A DNA stretch of 29,779 nucleotides from DASRJX01 sp035649235 (GTDB lineage: Bacteria > Acidobacteriota > Polarisedimenticolia > Gp22-AA2), in assembly GCA_035649235.1 (NCBI GenBank), contig DASRJX010000005.1, positions 1 to 29,779 of the forward strand, in the 5' to 3' direction. Shown here piece after piece: positions 1 through 7,807 of the stretch. Below the pieces are notes generated by a model. The model saw only the letters and a list, made by a program, of their open reading frames with translations, was not told where the DNA came from and did not search any database. A program made the translations under genes and the position numbers. Position 1 is the first letter of the stretch. Each line of letters starts with the position of its first letter.

Positions 1-1
1 C

Positions 2-439
2 GCCGGCCTGCGGGAGTACCTGGCGCGGGCCGGCCTGTGGCCGGCCGGCGCTCGAGACCACGGGCGGCAGGAAACCGACTTTGAACGAGGCCCCGGGATC
101 GCGGCCCGGGCCGGTGAGATGTTTCCGCGCCTGACTCGTCCGATCCCGGCCCTGCAGATGAGGCCTATACTCGCCCTCCGTCTGTTGCACTTCGCATGTC
201 CCGGGGCCCGGTGGATCCGCTGGCGCTACGAGCTCGGGGAGCGCTCCGGCGGAGGGCGTGTGGCCTGGTTCTCCCTGCTTCACGCTCTCGCGACCATGGG
301 GCGCGCCGCCCGCATGGCGGCGGCGATCGCCGGCTTTCGCCTGAGTGCCGCGGGGCGACGCCCCGGCGAGGCGCGCGTCCAGGACGCGCGGCGCGGGCGG
401 GCGAATGTCCAGAACGGCCGGATCGGGGCCCGGGGCTGA
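2..439 (+). CDS. C-terminal part of an unidentified protein, cut by the window edge
   Basis: A reading frame is open from the left edge of the window to a TGA at 437-439, giving about 145 residues without the true N-terminus. Third codon positions are rich in G and C, as in the real genes nearby, which supports coding. The part around 119-330 looks like a mixed hydrophobic and basic protein tail with several Trp residues and a Leu/Ala-rich stretch. The last 40 residues are Arg/Gly/Ala-rich and low in complexity. I do not recognise the family. The next gene is gmhA, 48 bases downstream on the same strand, so a role in surface polysaccharide synthesis is possible, but only position supports that. 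It could also be a chance open frame in GC-rich DNA. Confidence 0.4.
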   Translation, partial: AGLREYLARAGLWPAGARDHGRQETDFERGPGIAARAGEMFPRLTRPIPALQMRPILALRLLHFACPGARWIRWRYELGERSGGGRVAWFSLLHALATMGRAARMAAAIAGFRLSAAGRRPGEARVQDARRGRANVQNGRIGARG

Positions 440-487
440 CGGCGCGAGCAGCGGTCACGAACGCGTTCGCAAACGCGAGGTGAAGAC

Positions 488-1105
488 ATGGTTGCTGAGA
501 GCGATCCCGAGTCCAAAGCGACGCTGGCGACCTGCCTGCGCCGCGGATACGATCGCCACATGGCCTGTGCCATGCGACTGACGGGGGAACCGCTGGAGTC
601 GCTCGAGAAGCTCGTCCGACTCGTGCACGGGACCTTGGAGCGGAAGGGGAAGGTGCTGGCCTGCGGGAACGGGGGGAGCGCCTCCGACGCGCAGCATTTC
701 GCCGCCGAGCTCGTCGGCCGGTACTGCGAGGAGAGGACACCGCTGCCCGCCCTCGCCCTGAACGCCGACGGATCGATCCTCACCTGCCTGTCGAACGACT
801 ACGGCTACGAGCAGGTGTTCGCGCGCCAGGTCGGCGCCTACGGGAGGTCGGGGGATCTGCTTCTTGCCATCAGCACGACGGGGCGATCGCCGAACATCGT
901 GCGGGCCCTCGAGGCGGCGCGCGCCCAGGGACTCGAGACGGCGGCCCTGCTGGGCCGGGACGGCGGACCCGCCAAAGCGCTCGCCTCCCTCGCGGTCGTC
1001 GTCCCCGACGAGGAGACGGCCCGCATTCAGGAGTGTCACGGACTGATGCTGCATCTCCTGTGCGAGGGCCTCGACCTCCTGCTGAAGCAGACGAGGAACG
1101 TCTGA
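488..1105 (+). CDS. gmhA: Phosphoheptose isomerase (sedoheptulose-7-phosphate isomerase), SIS domain
   Basis: This cytosolic enzyme converts sedoheptulose 7-phosphate to D-glycero-D-manno-heptose 7-phosphate, the first step to the ADP-heptose of LPS inner core. The 205-residue protein is close to the usual length of about 190-200. It is a single SIS domain. The phosphate-binding loop GNGGSASDAQH is at residues 60-70, and LAISTTGRSPN at about 126-136. Glu74 (in HFAAEL) and His184 (in QECHG) lie where the E. coli enzyme has its catalytic Glu and His. The ATG follows a GAGGTGAAGAC Shine-Dalgarno at a normal distance. Its stop overlaps the likely carA start. SIS proteins vary in substrate, but the Glu/His pair and loop make GmhA the best call. 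Confidence 0.9.
   Translation: MVAESDPESKATLATCLRRGYDRHMACAMRLTGEPLESLEKLVRLVHGTLERKGKVLACGNGGSASDAQHFAAELVGRYCEERTPLPALALNADGSILTCLSNDYGYEQVFARQVGAYGRSGDLLLAISTTGRSPNIVRALEAARAQGLETAALLGRDGGPAKALASLAVVVPDEETARIQECHGLMLHLLCEGLDLLLKQTRNV
1093..1104 (+). promoter_or_regulatory. Ribosome binding site and probable CTG start of carA
   Basis: GAGGAA at 1093-1098 is a good Shine-Dalgarno. It lies 3 nt (5 nt from its AGG core) before a CTG at 1102-1104. That CTG overlaps the gmhA stop as CTGA, the same geometry as the GTGA, ATGA and TTGA junctions elsewhere in the window. The upstream GTG codons at 1033 and 1060 have no usable Shine-Dalgarno. Confidence 0.5.
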
Positions 1106-2169
1106 GCGGCGCCGGCCGGCTGGTGCTCGAGGACGGCACGGAGTTCCGAGGGACGCTGTTCGGCGCCGTCCGCCCGGTTGCCGGCGAGGTCGTGTTCAAC
1201 ACCGGCATGGTCGGCTACCCCGAGTCGCTGACCGATCCCTCCTACGCCGGCCAGATCCTGATCCTGACCTACCCGCACATCGGCAACTACGGCGTGCCGT
1301 CGCAACGCTTGGACGAGTTGGGCCTTCCCGAATGGTTCGAATCCGAGCGGGTCCAGATAGCCGGCCTCGTCATCGCCACGTTATCGGACGACGTGAGCCA
1401 CTGGTCGGCCGAGAGCAGCTTCGACGCCTGGCTCAAGAAGGAGAACATCCCGGGCCTCTCCGGGGTCGACACGCGGGCCCTCGCCAAGCGCATCCGGGAT
1501 CGCGGCGCGATGCTCGGCAGGCTGCTGCCCGCCGGCACCGATCTTCCGCTCCGGGACCCGAATCTCAGCAACCTCGCGGCCGAGGTCTGCGTGCGGGAGC
1601 CGGTGGCCTACGGGAAGGACGGCCCCCGGATCGTGCTCGTCGACACCGGCGTCAAGGCGAGCATCATCCGGGGGTTGGTACGGGCCGGGGCGCGCGTGCT
1701 CCGGGTTCCGTGGGACCACGATTTCTTCGGTGAGACGTTCGACGGGTTGTTCCTGTCGAACGGTCCGGGCGACCCCAAGAGCGTGGACCGGACCGTGGCC
1801 CACGTCCGGCGGGCGCTCGAGCAGCGCGTCCCGACGTTCGGAGTCTGCCTAGGCAACCAGATCCTGGCGCTGGCGGCGGGAGCGGACACGTACAAGCTGA
1901 AGTTCGGACACCGCTCGCAGAACCAGCCATGCCACGAAGTCGGCACGCGCCGGTGCATGGTCACGTCCCAGAATCACGGGTACGCCGTCGACGGCGCGAC
2001 GCTCCCGCCGGGTTGGCGCGAGTGGTTCGTGAACGCCAACGACGGCACCAACGAAGGCATCCGCCACGAGTGGAAGCCCGCCAGGGGCGTGCAGTTTCAT
2101 CCTGAGGCGTCCCCCGGCCCTACCGACACGGCCTTCCTGTTCCAGAGATTCCTGGAGATGCTCCGTTGA
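1102..2169 (+). CDS. carA: Carbamoyl-phosphate synthase small subunit (glutamine amidotransferase)
   Basis: CarA hydrolyses glutamine and passes ammonia to CarB, which makes carbamoyl phosphate for pyrimidine and arginine synthesis. The CarA-specific N-terminal domain begins at once with LVLEDGTEF and VVFNTGMVGYPE. The class I amidotransferase domain follows, with nucleophile Cys249 in GVCLGNQ and the His333/Glu335 pair in FHPEAS. The common motif is CLGHQ; the Asn here is a neutral variant. I place the start at CTG 1102, giving 355 residues, because family members begin only a few residues before LVLEDG and a Shine-Dalgarno fits. The alternative is GTG 1033, which would overlap gmhA by 73 nt, add a sequence unlike CarA and have no good ribosome site. 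The gene overlaps carB by 4 nt. Confidence 0.95.
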   Translation: MSGAGRLVLEDGTEFRGTLFGAVRPVAGEVVFNTGMVGYPESLTDPSYAGQILILTYPHIGNYGVPSQRLDELGLPEWFESERVQIAGLVIATLSDDVSHWSAESSFDAWLKKENIPGLSGVDTRALAKRIRDRGAMLGRLLPAGTDLPLRDPNLSNLAAEVCVREPVAYGKDGPRIVLVDTGVKASIIRGLVRAGARVLRVPWDHDFFGETFDGLFLSNGPGDPKSVDRTVAHVRRALEQRVPTFGVCLGNQILALAAGADTYKLKFGHRSQNQPCHEVGTRRCMVTSQNHGYAVDGATLPPGWREWFVNANDGTNEGIRHEWKPARGVQFHPEASPGPTDTAFLFQRFLEMLR

Positions 2170-5100
2170 ACTCGCGAGCCGCGGGGCCGCCCGGGGGGAA
2201 GCGGCCCGGCAAGGTCCTGCTCCTCGGAAGCTCCGCCCTGAAGATCGGCGAGGCCGGCGAATTCGACTACTCCGGCAGTCAGGCGATCAAGGCTCTCAAG
2301 GAGGAGGGCGTCAGGACCGTCCTCGTGAACCCCAACATCGCGACCATCCAGACGTCGGAAGGGCTCGCGGAGCAGATCTACTTCCTGCCGGTGACGCCCT
2401 ACTTCGTCGAGCGGATCATCGAGAAGGAGCGCCCGGACGGCGTCCTCCTCGGCTTTGGGGGACAGACGGCGCTCAATTGCGGCGTCGCCCTGGACGACGC
2501 AGGCGTGTTCGCGCGGCACGGCGTCGAGGTCCTGGGCACGCCCGTGGAGTCGATCCGCGACACGGAGGACCGCGGGCGGTTCAACGCCCGGCTGGCCGAG
2601 ATCGGCGCCAAGGCGCCCCGCAGCGAGGCCGTGACGTCGATGAAGCAGGCGCTGGCCGCGGCGGATCGGATCGGATACCCCGTGATGCTCCGGATCGCCT
2701 ACGCCCTGGGTGGACTCGGATCGGGGGTCTGCCACGACGCGGACGCCCTGCGCGAGCGGGCCGGCATGGCGTTCTCGCACGCTCCCCAGGTCCTGATCGA
2801 GGAGAGCCTGGCCGGCTGGAAGGAGATCGAGTACGAGGTGGTCCGGGACCTGAACGACAACTGCGTGGCCGTGTGCAACATGGAGAACGTCGACCCGATG
2901 GGCATCCACACGGGCGAGTCGATCGTGGTGGCGCCCAGCCAGACCCTGAGCAACCGCGAGTACCACCACCTGCGGGAGATCGCCCTCAAGGTCGTGCGTC
3001 ACCTGGGAATCGTGGGGGAGTGCAACATTCAGTACGCCCTCGATCCGCGCTCCGGCGACTACCGCATCATCGAGGTGAACGCGCGGCTGTCCCGGAGCAG
3101 CGCGCTCGCCTCGAAGGCGACCGGCTATCCGCTCGCCTTCGTCGCGGCCAAGCTCGCCCTCGGGCTCCCCATGACCTCGGTCCCGAACAAGGTGACCGGG
3201 GTGACGACGGCCTGCTTCGAGCCGGCTCTCGACTACGTGGTGGTCAAGGTGCCAAGGTGGGACCTCAAGAAGTTCCGCCGCGTGTCGACCCGGCTCGGCT
3301 CCGGGATGAAGTCGGTCGGGGAGGTCATGGCGATCGGCCGGAGCTTCGAAGAGGCGCTCCAGAAGGCGCTGCGGATGCTGGACATCGGGGTCGAGGGCAT
3401 CCTCGCGGACGAGCTCATGCGGTTCAAGGATGTCCGCACGGAGCTGTCCCAGCCGACCGACCGCCGCGCCTTCGCGGTCGGGAGCGCCTTCGCGCGCGGG
3501 CTGTCGATCGAGGAGGTCCATCGCCTGACGGCGATCGATCCCTGGTTCCTGGCGCGCATCCAGGGGATCGCGCGGCTGGCCGAGCAGGTGCGCACGGCGC
3601 GCGGCGGGCCCCTGCCCGCCGATCTGGTGCTTCAGGCCAAGCAGGCCGGCTTCTCCGATCGCCAGATCGGACAGCTCTCCGGGCGGAGCGAGAAGGAGGT
3701 CCGCGCGGAGCGCGCGGCCGCCGGGATCCGCCCGTGTGTCAAGGAGATCGACACCCTGGGCGGCGAATACCCGGCGCGCACGAAGTACCTGTACCTGACC
3801 TACCACGGCGAGGAGGACGACGTGTCCTTCGACCGGGAGCGCTCGGTGCTGGTCCTCGGTCCGGGTGCGTACCGCATCGGCAGCTCCGTCGAGTTCGACT
3901 GGTGCTGCGTCAACACGGTCCAGACCCTCCGCGAGCTCGGCTACGGCACGATCATGCTGAACTGCAATCCGGAGACCGTAAGCACCGACTACGACGTCTG
4001 CGACCGGCTGTATTTCGACGAGATCTCCCTGGAGGCGATCCAGGAGATCCACGCCCGGGAAGGCGTCCTCGGCGTCATCGTCTCCGTCGGGGGACAGACC
4101 CCGAACAGCCTGGCCCTCGCCTGCGCCGACGCCGGCCTTCGGATCCTGGGGTCGTCGGCGCGGAGCATCGACAACGCGGAGGATCGACACAAGTTCTCCG
4201 CCTGCTGTGACGCCTTGGGCATCGACCAGCCGCCCTGGGTGGAGGTCACCACGATGGAGGCGGCGAAGGCCTTCGCCCACAAGGTCGGCTACCCCGTGCT
4301 CGTCAGGCCGTCGTACGTCCTGTCGGGCTCCGCCATGGCCGTCGCCGAGAACGACGAGAGCCTGCACGCGGTCCTGGAGCGCGCCTCCGAGATGTCGCCG
4401 GAGCATCCGACGGTGATCACCAAGTTCATCGAGAACGCCAAGGAGATCGAGATCGACGCGGTCGCCAGGGGAGGGGAGATCGTCGTGTACGCGATCTCGG
4501 AGCACGTGGAGAACGCGGGCGTCCACTCCGGCGACGCCACGCTGGTTCTCCCTCCGCAGCGCACCTACATCGAGACCACGCGGCGGGCTCGGCGCATTGC
4601 CGCCCGCATCGCCGGGGCCCTCGATCTCAACGGGCCCTTCAACATCCAGTTCATCGCGCGGGACAACAACGTCATGGTGATCGAGTGCAACGTGCGGGCG
4701 TCGCGCTCCTTCCCGTTCGCCTCCAAGATCTTCAAGGTCAATTTCATCGACCTCGCGACCCGCATCATGATGGACCGGCCGATCCGGAAGGTGGACGCCT
4801 CGGTGTTCGAGCTGGACTACGTCGGCGTCAAGGCCCCGCAGTTCTCGTTCACGCGGCTGCAGGGCGCCGATCCGGTGCTGGGCGTGGAGATGTCCTCCAC
4901 GGGGGAGGTGGGCTGCATCGGCGAGGACTTCGACGACGCGTTCCTCAAGGCGCTGCTGTCGGTCGGCTTCCGCCTGCCAATCCGCGGGGCCCTGCTCAGC
5001 ACGGGACCGGTGGCCTCCAAGGCGGCCTTCCTCGCGAGCTCCCGGACACTGGCGGCGGCGGGCGTCAAGCTCTACGCCACCCGGGGGACGGCGGATTTCA

Positions 5101-5381
5101 TGAAGGGAAGCGGCGTCGACGTCACGCCCGTCGCCTGGCCGCTCGAGCGATCGAAGGACAATGCGATCGACCTGGTCCGCAGCGGGCAGATCGACCTCGT
5201 GGTCAACATCCCCAAGGACGCCTCCGAAGAGGAGCTGACGAACGACTACATGATCCGCCGCGCCGCGGTCGACCACGGGGTCCCTCTGATCACCAACCTG
5301 CAGCTCGGCCAGCGGCTCGCGCAGGCCATCCTCCGCAAGTCGATCGACAGCCTCGAAATCCGGAGCTGGTCGGAATACTGA
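2166..5381 (+). CDS. carB: Carbamoyl-phosphate synthase large subunit
   Basis: CarB joins bicarbonate, ammonia from CarA and two ATP into carbamoyl phosphate. At 1071 residues it has the full family length. It holds two homologous synthetase halves, each a pre-ATP-grasp plus ATP-grasp unit. The first opens with GEAGEFDYSGSQA and FGGQTALNCG, the second with GPGAYRIGSSVEFDW and VGGQTPNSLA. From about residue 940 an MGS-like allosteric domain follows (LLSTGPVASK, YATRGTADF, LVVNIPKD). The start is TTG 2166, overlapping the carA stop as TTGA, with GGAG 8 nt upstream. The pair is translationally coupled. No regulatory leader is visible because carA itself abuts gmhA. Confidence 0.97.
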   Translation: MNSRAAGPPGGKRPGKVLLLGSSALKIGEAGEFDYSGSQAIKALKEEGVRTVLVNPNIATIQTSEGLAEQIYFLPVTPYFVERIIEKERPDGVLLGFGGQTALNCGVALDDAGVFARHGVEVLGTPVESIRDTEDRGRFNARLAEIGAKAPRSEAVTSMKQALAAADRIGYPVMLRIAYALGGLGSGVCHDADALRERAGMAFSHAPQVLIEESLAGWKEIEYEVVRDLNDNCVAVCNMENVDPMGIHTGESIVVAPSQTLSNREYHHLREIALKVVRHLGIVGECNIQYALDPRSGDYRIIEVNARLSRSSALASKATGYPLAFVAAKLALGLPMTSVPNKVTGVTTACFEPALDYVVVKVPRWDLKKFRRVSTRLGSGMKSVGEVMAIGRSFEEALQKALRMLDIGVEGILADELMRFKDVRTELSQPTDRRAFAVGSAFARGLSIEEVHRLTAIDPWFLARIQGIARLAEQVRTARGGPLPADLVLQAKQAGFSDRQIGQLSGRSEKEVRAERAAAGIRPCVKEIDTLGGEYPARTKYLYLTYHGEEDDVSFDRERSVLVLGPGAYRIGSSVEFDWCCVNTVQTLRELGYGTIMLNCNPETVSTDYDVCDRLYFDEISLEAIQEIHAREGVLGVIVSVGGQTPNSLALACADAGLRILGSSARSIDNAEDRHKFSACCDALGIDQPPWVEVTTMEAAKAFAHKVGYPVLVRPSYVLSGSAMAVAENDESLHAVLERASEMSPEHPTVITKFIENAKEIEIDAVARGGEIVVYAISEHVENAGVHSGDATLVLPPQRTYIETTRRARRIAARIAGALDLNGPFNIQFIARDNNVMVIECNVRASRSFPFASKIFKVNFIDLATRIMMDRPIRKVDASVFELDYVGVKAPQFSFTRLQGADPVLGVEMSSTGEVGCIGEDFDDAFLKALLSVGFRLPIRGALLSTGPVASKAAFLASSRTLAAAGVKLYATRGTADFMKGSGVDVTPVAWPLERSKDNAIDLVRSGQIDLVVNIPKDASEEELTNDYMIRRAAVDHGVPLITNLQLGQRLAQAILRKSIDSLEIRSWSEY

Positions 5382-5384
5382 GGC

Positions 5385-5446
5385 GCCCCCGACCTCGGGG
5401 GGCACCGTCCGCCCGGGGGGCCTGTCCGAGGACAACAACCGGGCGG
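5385..5446 (+). terminator. Two hairpins after carB, possible weak terminator
   Basis: Just after the carB stop, GCCCCCGA (5385-5392) can pair with TCGGGGG (5395-5401), though the loop would be tight. A second perfect inverted repeat, CCGCCCGG at 5409-5416 and CCGGGCGG at 5439-5446, follows. Neither is followed by a T-run, so intrinsic termination is uncertain. They may only stabilise the carAB mRNA end. Confidence 0.3.
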
Positions 5447-5457
5447 GAAGGAACTCG

Positions 5458-5484
5458 TTGACCGGAGGAGGGTCGTGGTAAAGT
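5458..5484 (+). promoter_or_regulatory. Candidate promoter for the carbamoyltransferase gene
   Basis: TTGACC (5458-5463) is 5 of 6 to the sigma-70 -35 box. TAAAGT (5479-5484), preceded by TGG as in an extended -10, is 4 of 6 to the -10 box. The 15-nt spacer is short. A start near 5491 would give a leader of about 39 nt before the ATG at 5530. Confidence 0.4.
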
Positions 5485-5529
5485 CGGGCCTCCAGCCGGC
5501 GCGCCGGGGGGCGCGGGACACGAACCATC

Positions 5530-7380
5530 ATGAGCACTCATATCCTCGGGATCTCGGCCTATTACCACGACAGCGCAGCATGCCTGGTGCGCGATGGGGA
5601 GATCGTCGCCGCCGCGCAGGAGGAGCGGTTCACCCGCAAGAAGCACGACGCGCGGTTCCCCGTCCACGCGGTGCGTTACTGTCTCCGGGAGGCCGGCGTG
5701 TCCCTCAAGGACCTGCGCTACGTCGCCTTCTACGACAAGCCGCTGGTCAAGTTCGAGCGGCTCCTGGAGACCTACCTCGGCTTCTCGCCGCGCGGGATCC
5801 GCTCCTTCGTCGCCGCGATGCCCGTCTGGCTGAAAGAAAAGCTCCTGCTCAAGGACCTCCTGGAAAAGGAGCTGACCGCGACCGAGGAGGGCCTTGGTCG
5901 CGCGCAGCTGCCGCCGATCCTCTTCGGGGAGCATCACGAGTCGCACGCCGCATCCGCCTTCTACGTCTCGCCCTTCCGGAAAGCGGCCATCCTGTGTATG
6001 GACGGGGTGGGGGAGTGGGCGACCACTTCCGCCTGGGTCGGCGAGGAGAACCGGCTGACGCCGCTGTGGGAGATTCACTTCCCGCACTCGATCGGCCTGC
6101 TGTACTCCGCCTTCACGTACTTCACCGGATTCAAGGTCAATTCCGGCGAGTACAAGGTCATGGGACTTGCTCCCTACGGTCGCCCCAAGTACGTCCAGGC
6201 GATCCTGGATCATCTGCTCGACCTCAAGCCGGACGGCACCTTCCGGATGAACATGGACTATTTCCAGTACTGCACCGGATTGAGGATGACCAACAGGAAG
6301 TTCGACGAGCTGTTCGGAGGGCCGCCCCGGGAGCCCGAGTCGCCCCTGACGCAGCGCGAGATGGATCTGGCGCGCTCCGTCCAGGACGTCACCGAGGAGG
6401 TGATGCTGCGCCTGTCACGGACGCTCCACAAGGAAGTGGGGGCGACCGATCTCTGCCTGGCGGGCGGCGTGGCCCTCAACTGCGTCGGCAACGGACGGAT
6501 CCTGCGGGAAGGACCGTACGAGCGCCTGTGGATCCAGCCGGCCGCCGGCGACGCCGGCGGGGCCATCGGCGCGGCCTTTTCGGCCTGGCACCAGATGGAC
6601 GGGCAACCGCGCGTCGTGAACGGCCGCGGCGATGCCATGAGCGGGGCCTACCTCGGGCCGTCCTTTTCCAACGAGGAGATCGAAGCCTTCCTCAAGGGGA
6701 GGGAGGCGCCCTACACGCGTCTCGACGACGAGGCGATGATCGATCGCGTGGCGGACGAGCTGGCCAGCGAGAAGGTGGTCGGCTGGCTCCAGGGACGGAT
6801 GGAGTTCGGCCCGCGGGCGCTCGGCGGTCGCAGCATCATCGGCGACGCGCGCAGCACCAAGATGCAGTCCGTGATGAATCTCAAGATCAAGTACCGGGAG
6901 TCGTTCCGTCCGTTCGCCCCCTCGGTGCTGCGCGAGCGCCTGGCCGACTACTTCGAGATGGACGCCGACAGCCCCTACATGCTGCTGGTCGCGCCGGTCC
7001 AGGAGAAGCGCCGCATTCCCATGACCCGGGAGCAGGAGAGCCTGTGGGGGATCGATCTCCTGAACGTGCCGAGGTCCGACATCCCGGCCGTGACGCACGT
7101 CGATTACTCCGCCCGCATCCAGACCGTGCACGAGGAGACGAACCCCAGGTACCATCGCCTGCTGCGCGCCTTCGAGAGGAAGACGGGCTGCGGCGTCCTG
7201 GTCAACACCTCGTTCAACGTCAGGGGGGAGCCGATCGTCTGCACGCCCGAGGACGCCTACCGCTGCTTCATGCGGACCGAGATGGATCTCCTGGTGCTCG
7301 AGAACTGCGTGCTCGAGAAGGGTCGGCAGAAGCCCTGGGTGGAAGGCCGGGACTGGCAGAAGGAGTTCGTTCTCGACTGA
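5530..7380 (+). CDS. Carbamoyltransferase, NodU/CmcH family
   Basis: The family transfers a carbamoyl group from carbamoyl phosphate, via carbamoyl-AMP, to a hydroxyl of a small molecule or sugar. Known members act in Nod factor, cephamycin, novobiocin, tobramycin and saxitoxin synthesis. The 616-residue protein is of usual length. Its N-terminal Kae1-like/ASKHA half starts ILGISAYYHDSAACL. It carries the HHESHAASAF histidine motif at about 134-143, a glycine turn CMDGVGEW and AGGVALNCVGNG at about 311. The C-terminal domain has GRMEFGPRALGGRS at about 423 and LVNTSFNVRGEP. The ATG at 5530 fits the family start, although the Shine-Dalgarno is weak. carAB lies upstream; an SxtJ-like gene follows 8 bases after the stop. 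The acceptor cannot be told from sequence. Confidence 0.92.
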   Translation: MSTHILGISAYYHDSAACLVRDGEIVAAAQEERFTRKKHDARFPVHAVRYCLREAGVSLKDLRYVAFYDKPLVKFERLLETYLGFSPRGIRSFVAAMPVWLKEKLLLKDLLEKELTATEEGLGRAQLPPILFGEHHESHAASAFYVSPFRKAAILCMDGVGEWATTSAWVGEENRLTPLWEIHFPHSIGLLYSAFTYFTGFKVNSGEYKVMGLAPYGRPKYVQAILDHLLDLKPDGTFRMNMDYFQYCTGLRMTNRKFDELFGGPPREPESPLTQREMDLARSVQDVTEEVMLRLSRTLHKEVGATDLCLAGGVALNCVGNGRILREGPYERLWIQPAAGDAGGAIGAAFSAWHQMDGQPRVVNGRGDAMSGAYLGPSFSNEEIEAFLKGREAPYTRLDDEAMIDRVADELASEKVVGWLQGRMEFGPRALGGRSIIGDARSTKMQSVMNLKIKYRESFRPFAPSVLRERLADYFEMDADSPYMLLVAPVQEKRRIPMTREQESLWGIDLLNVPRSDIPAVTHVDYSARIQTVHEETNPRYHRLLRAFERKTGCGVLVNTSFNVRGEPIVCTPEDAYRCFMRTEMDLLVLENCVLEKGRQKPWVEGRDWQKEFVLD

Positions 7381-7388
7381 GCATCCCC

Positions 7389-7784
7389 ATGGAGCAGAAG
7401 GCGGCGAGAGGGCAGTGGCGATCCTTCGGGCTGATCGTCGGCGGGGCGTTCGCCCTGGTGGGGGCGTGGCCGGCGGTGCGCAGCGGGCAGGCCCCGAAGA
7501 TCTGGAGCCTCGCCCTGTCCGGTTCCCTGATCGCCGCGGCGCTCGTGTATCCGCCGATCCTCCGTTACCCGTACGACTACTGGATGCGCCTCGGTCGGGC
7601 GCTCGGCTGGATCAACACGCGGATCCTCCTCTCCGTCCTCTTCTACCTGATCTTCACTCCGATCGGCGTGATCCGGCGCTGGCTGGGCAAGGACCCGATG
7701 CGGCGCGCGTTCGAGCCGGACGCCGCATCGTACCGGCAGGTCCGATCCCCGCGTCCGGGCTCGCACATGAAGCGTCAGTTCTAG
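7389..7784 (+). CDS. SxtJ-like small membrane protein
   Basis: This 131-residue protein matches the SxtJ family, named from the saxitoxin cluster and known as a regular neighbour of carbamoyltransferase genes; its molecular function is unknown. Three hydrophobic segments are visible: about 12-30 (FGLIVGGAFALVGAW), 38-56 (IWSLALSGSLIAAALVYPP) and 78-98 (ILLSVLFYLIFTPIGVI). A short basic loop and the typical RRWLGKDPM end follow, and the tail after about residue 105 is polar. The ATG at 7389 is 8 nt after the carbamoyltransferase stop, so the two are surely co-transcribed. The small DUF5989-type protein that often follows SxtJ is not seen; the next gene is a glycosyltransferase. Confidence 0.8.
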   Translation: MEQKAARGQWRSFGLIVGGAFALVGAWPAVRSGQAPKIWSLALSGSLIAAALVYPPILRYPYDYWMRLGRALGWINTRILLSVLFYLIFTPIGVIRRWLGKDPMRRAFEPDAASYRQVRSPRPGSHMKRQF

Positions 7785-7807
7785 GGAGCGGGAGCCGCGG
7801 CGTCCCC

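Noticed and set aside
458..469. 12-nt palindrome CGAACGCGTTCG before gmhA
   Set aside because: Single copy with no promoter boxes around it; such short GC-rich palindromes occur by chance in this composition.
2097..5537. 1146-codon open frame on the minus strand, opposite carB
   Set aside because: It mirrors the whole of carB in the antisense frame. High G+C at third positions removes stops in that frame. The protein is Arg/Asp/His/Leu-rich without domains, and carB is beyond doubt.
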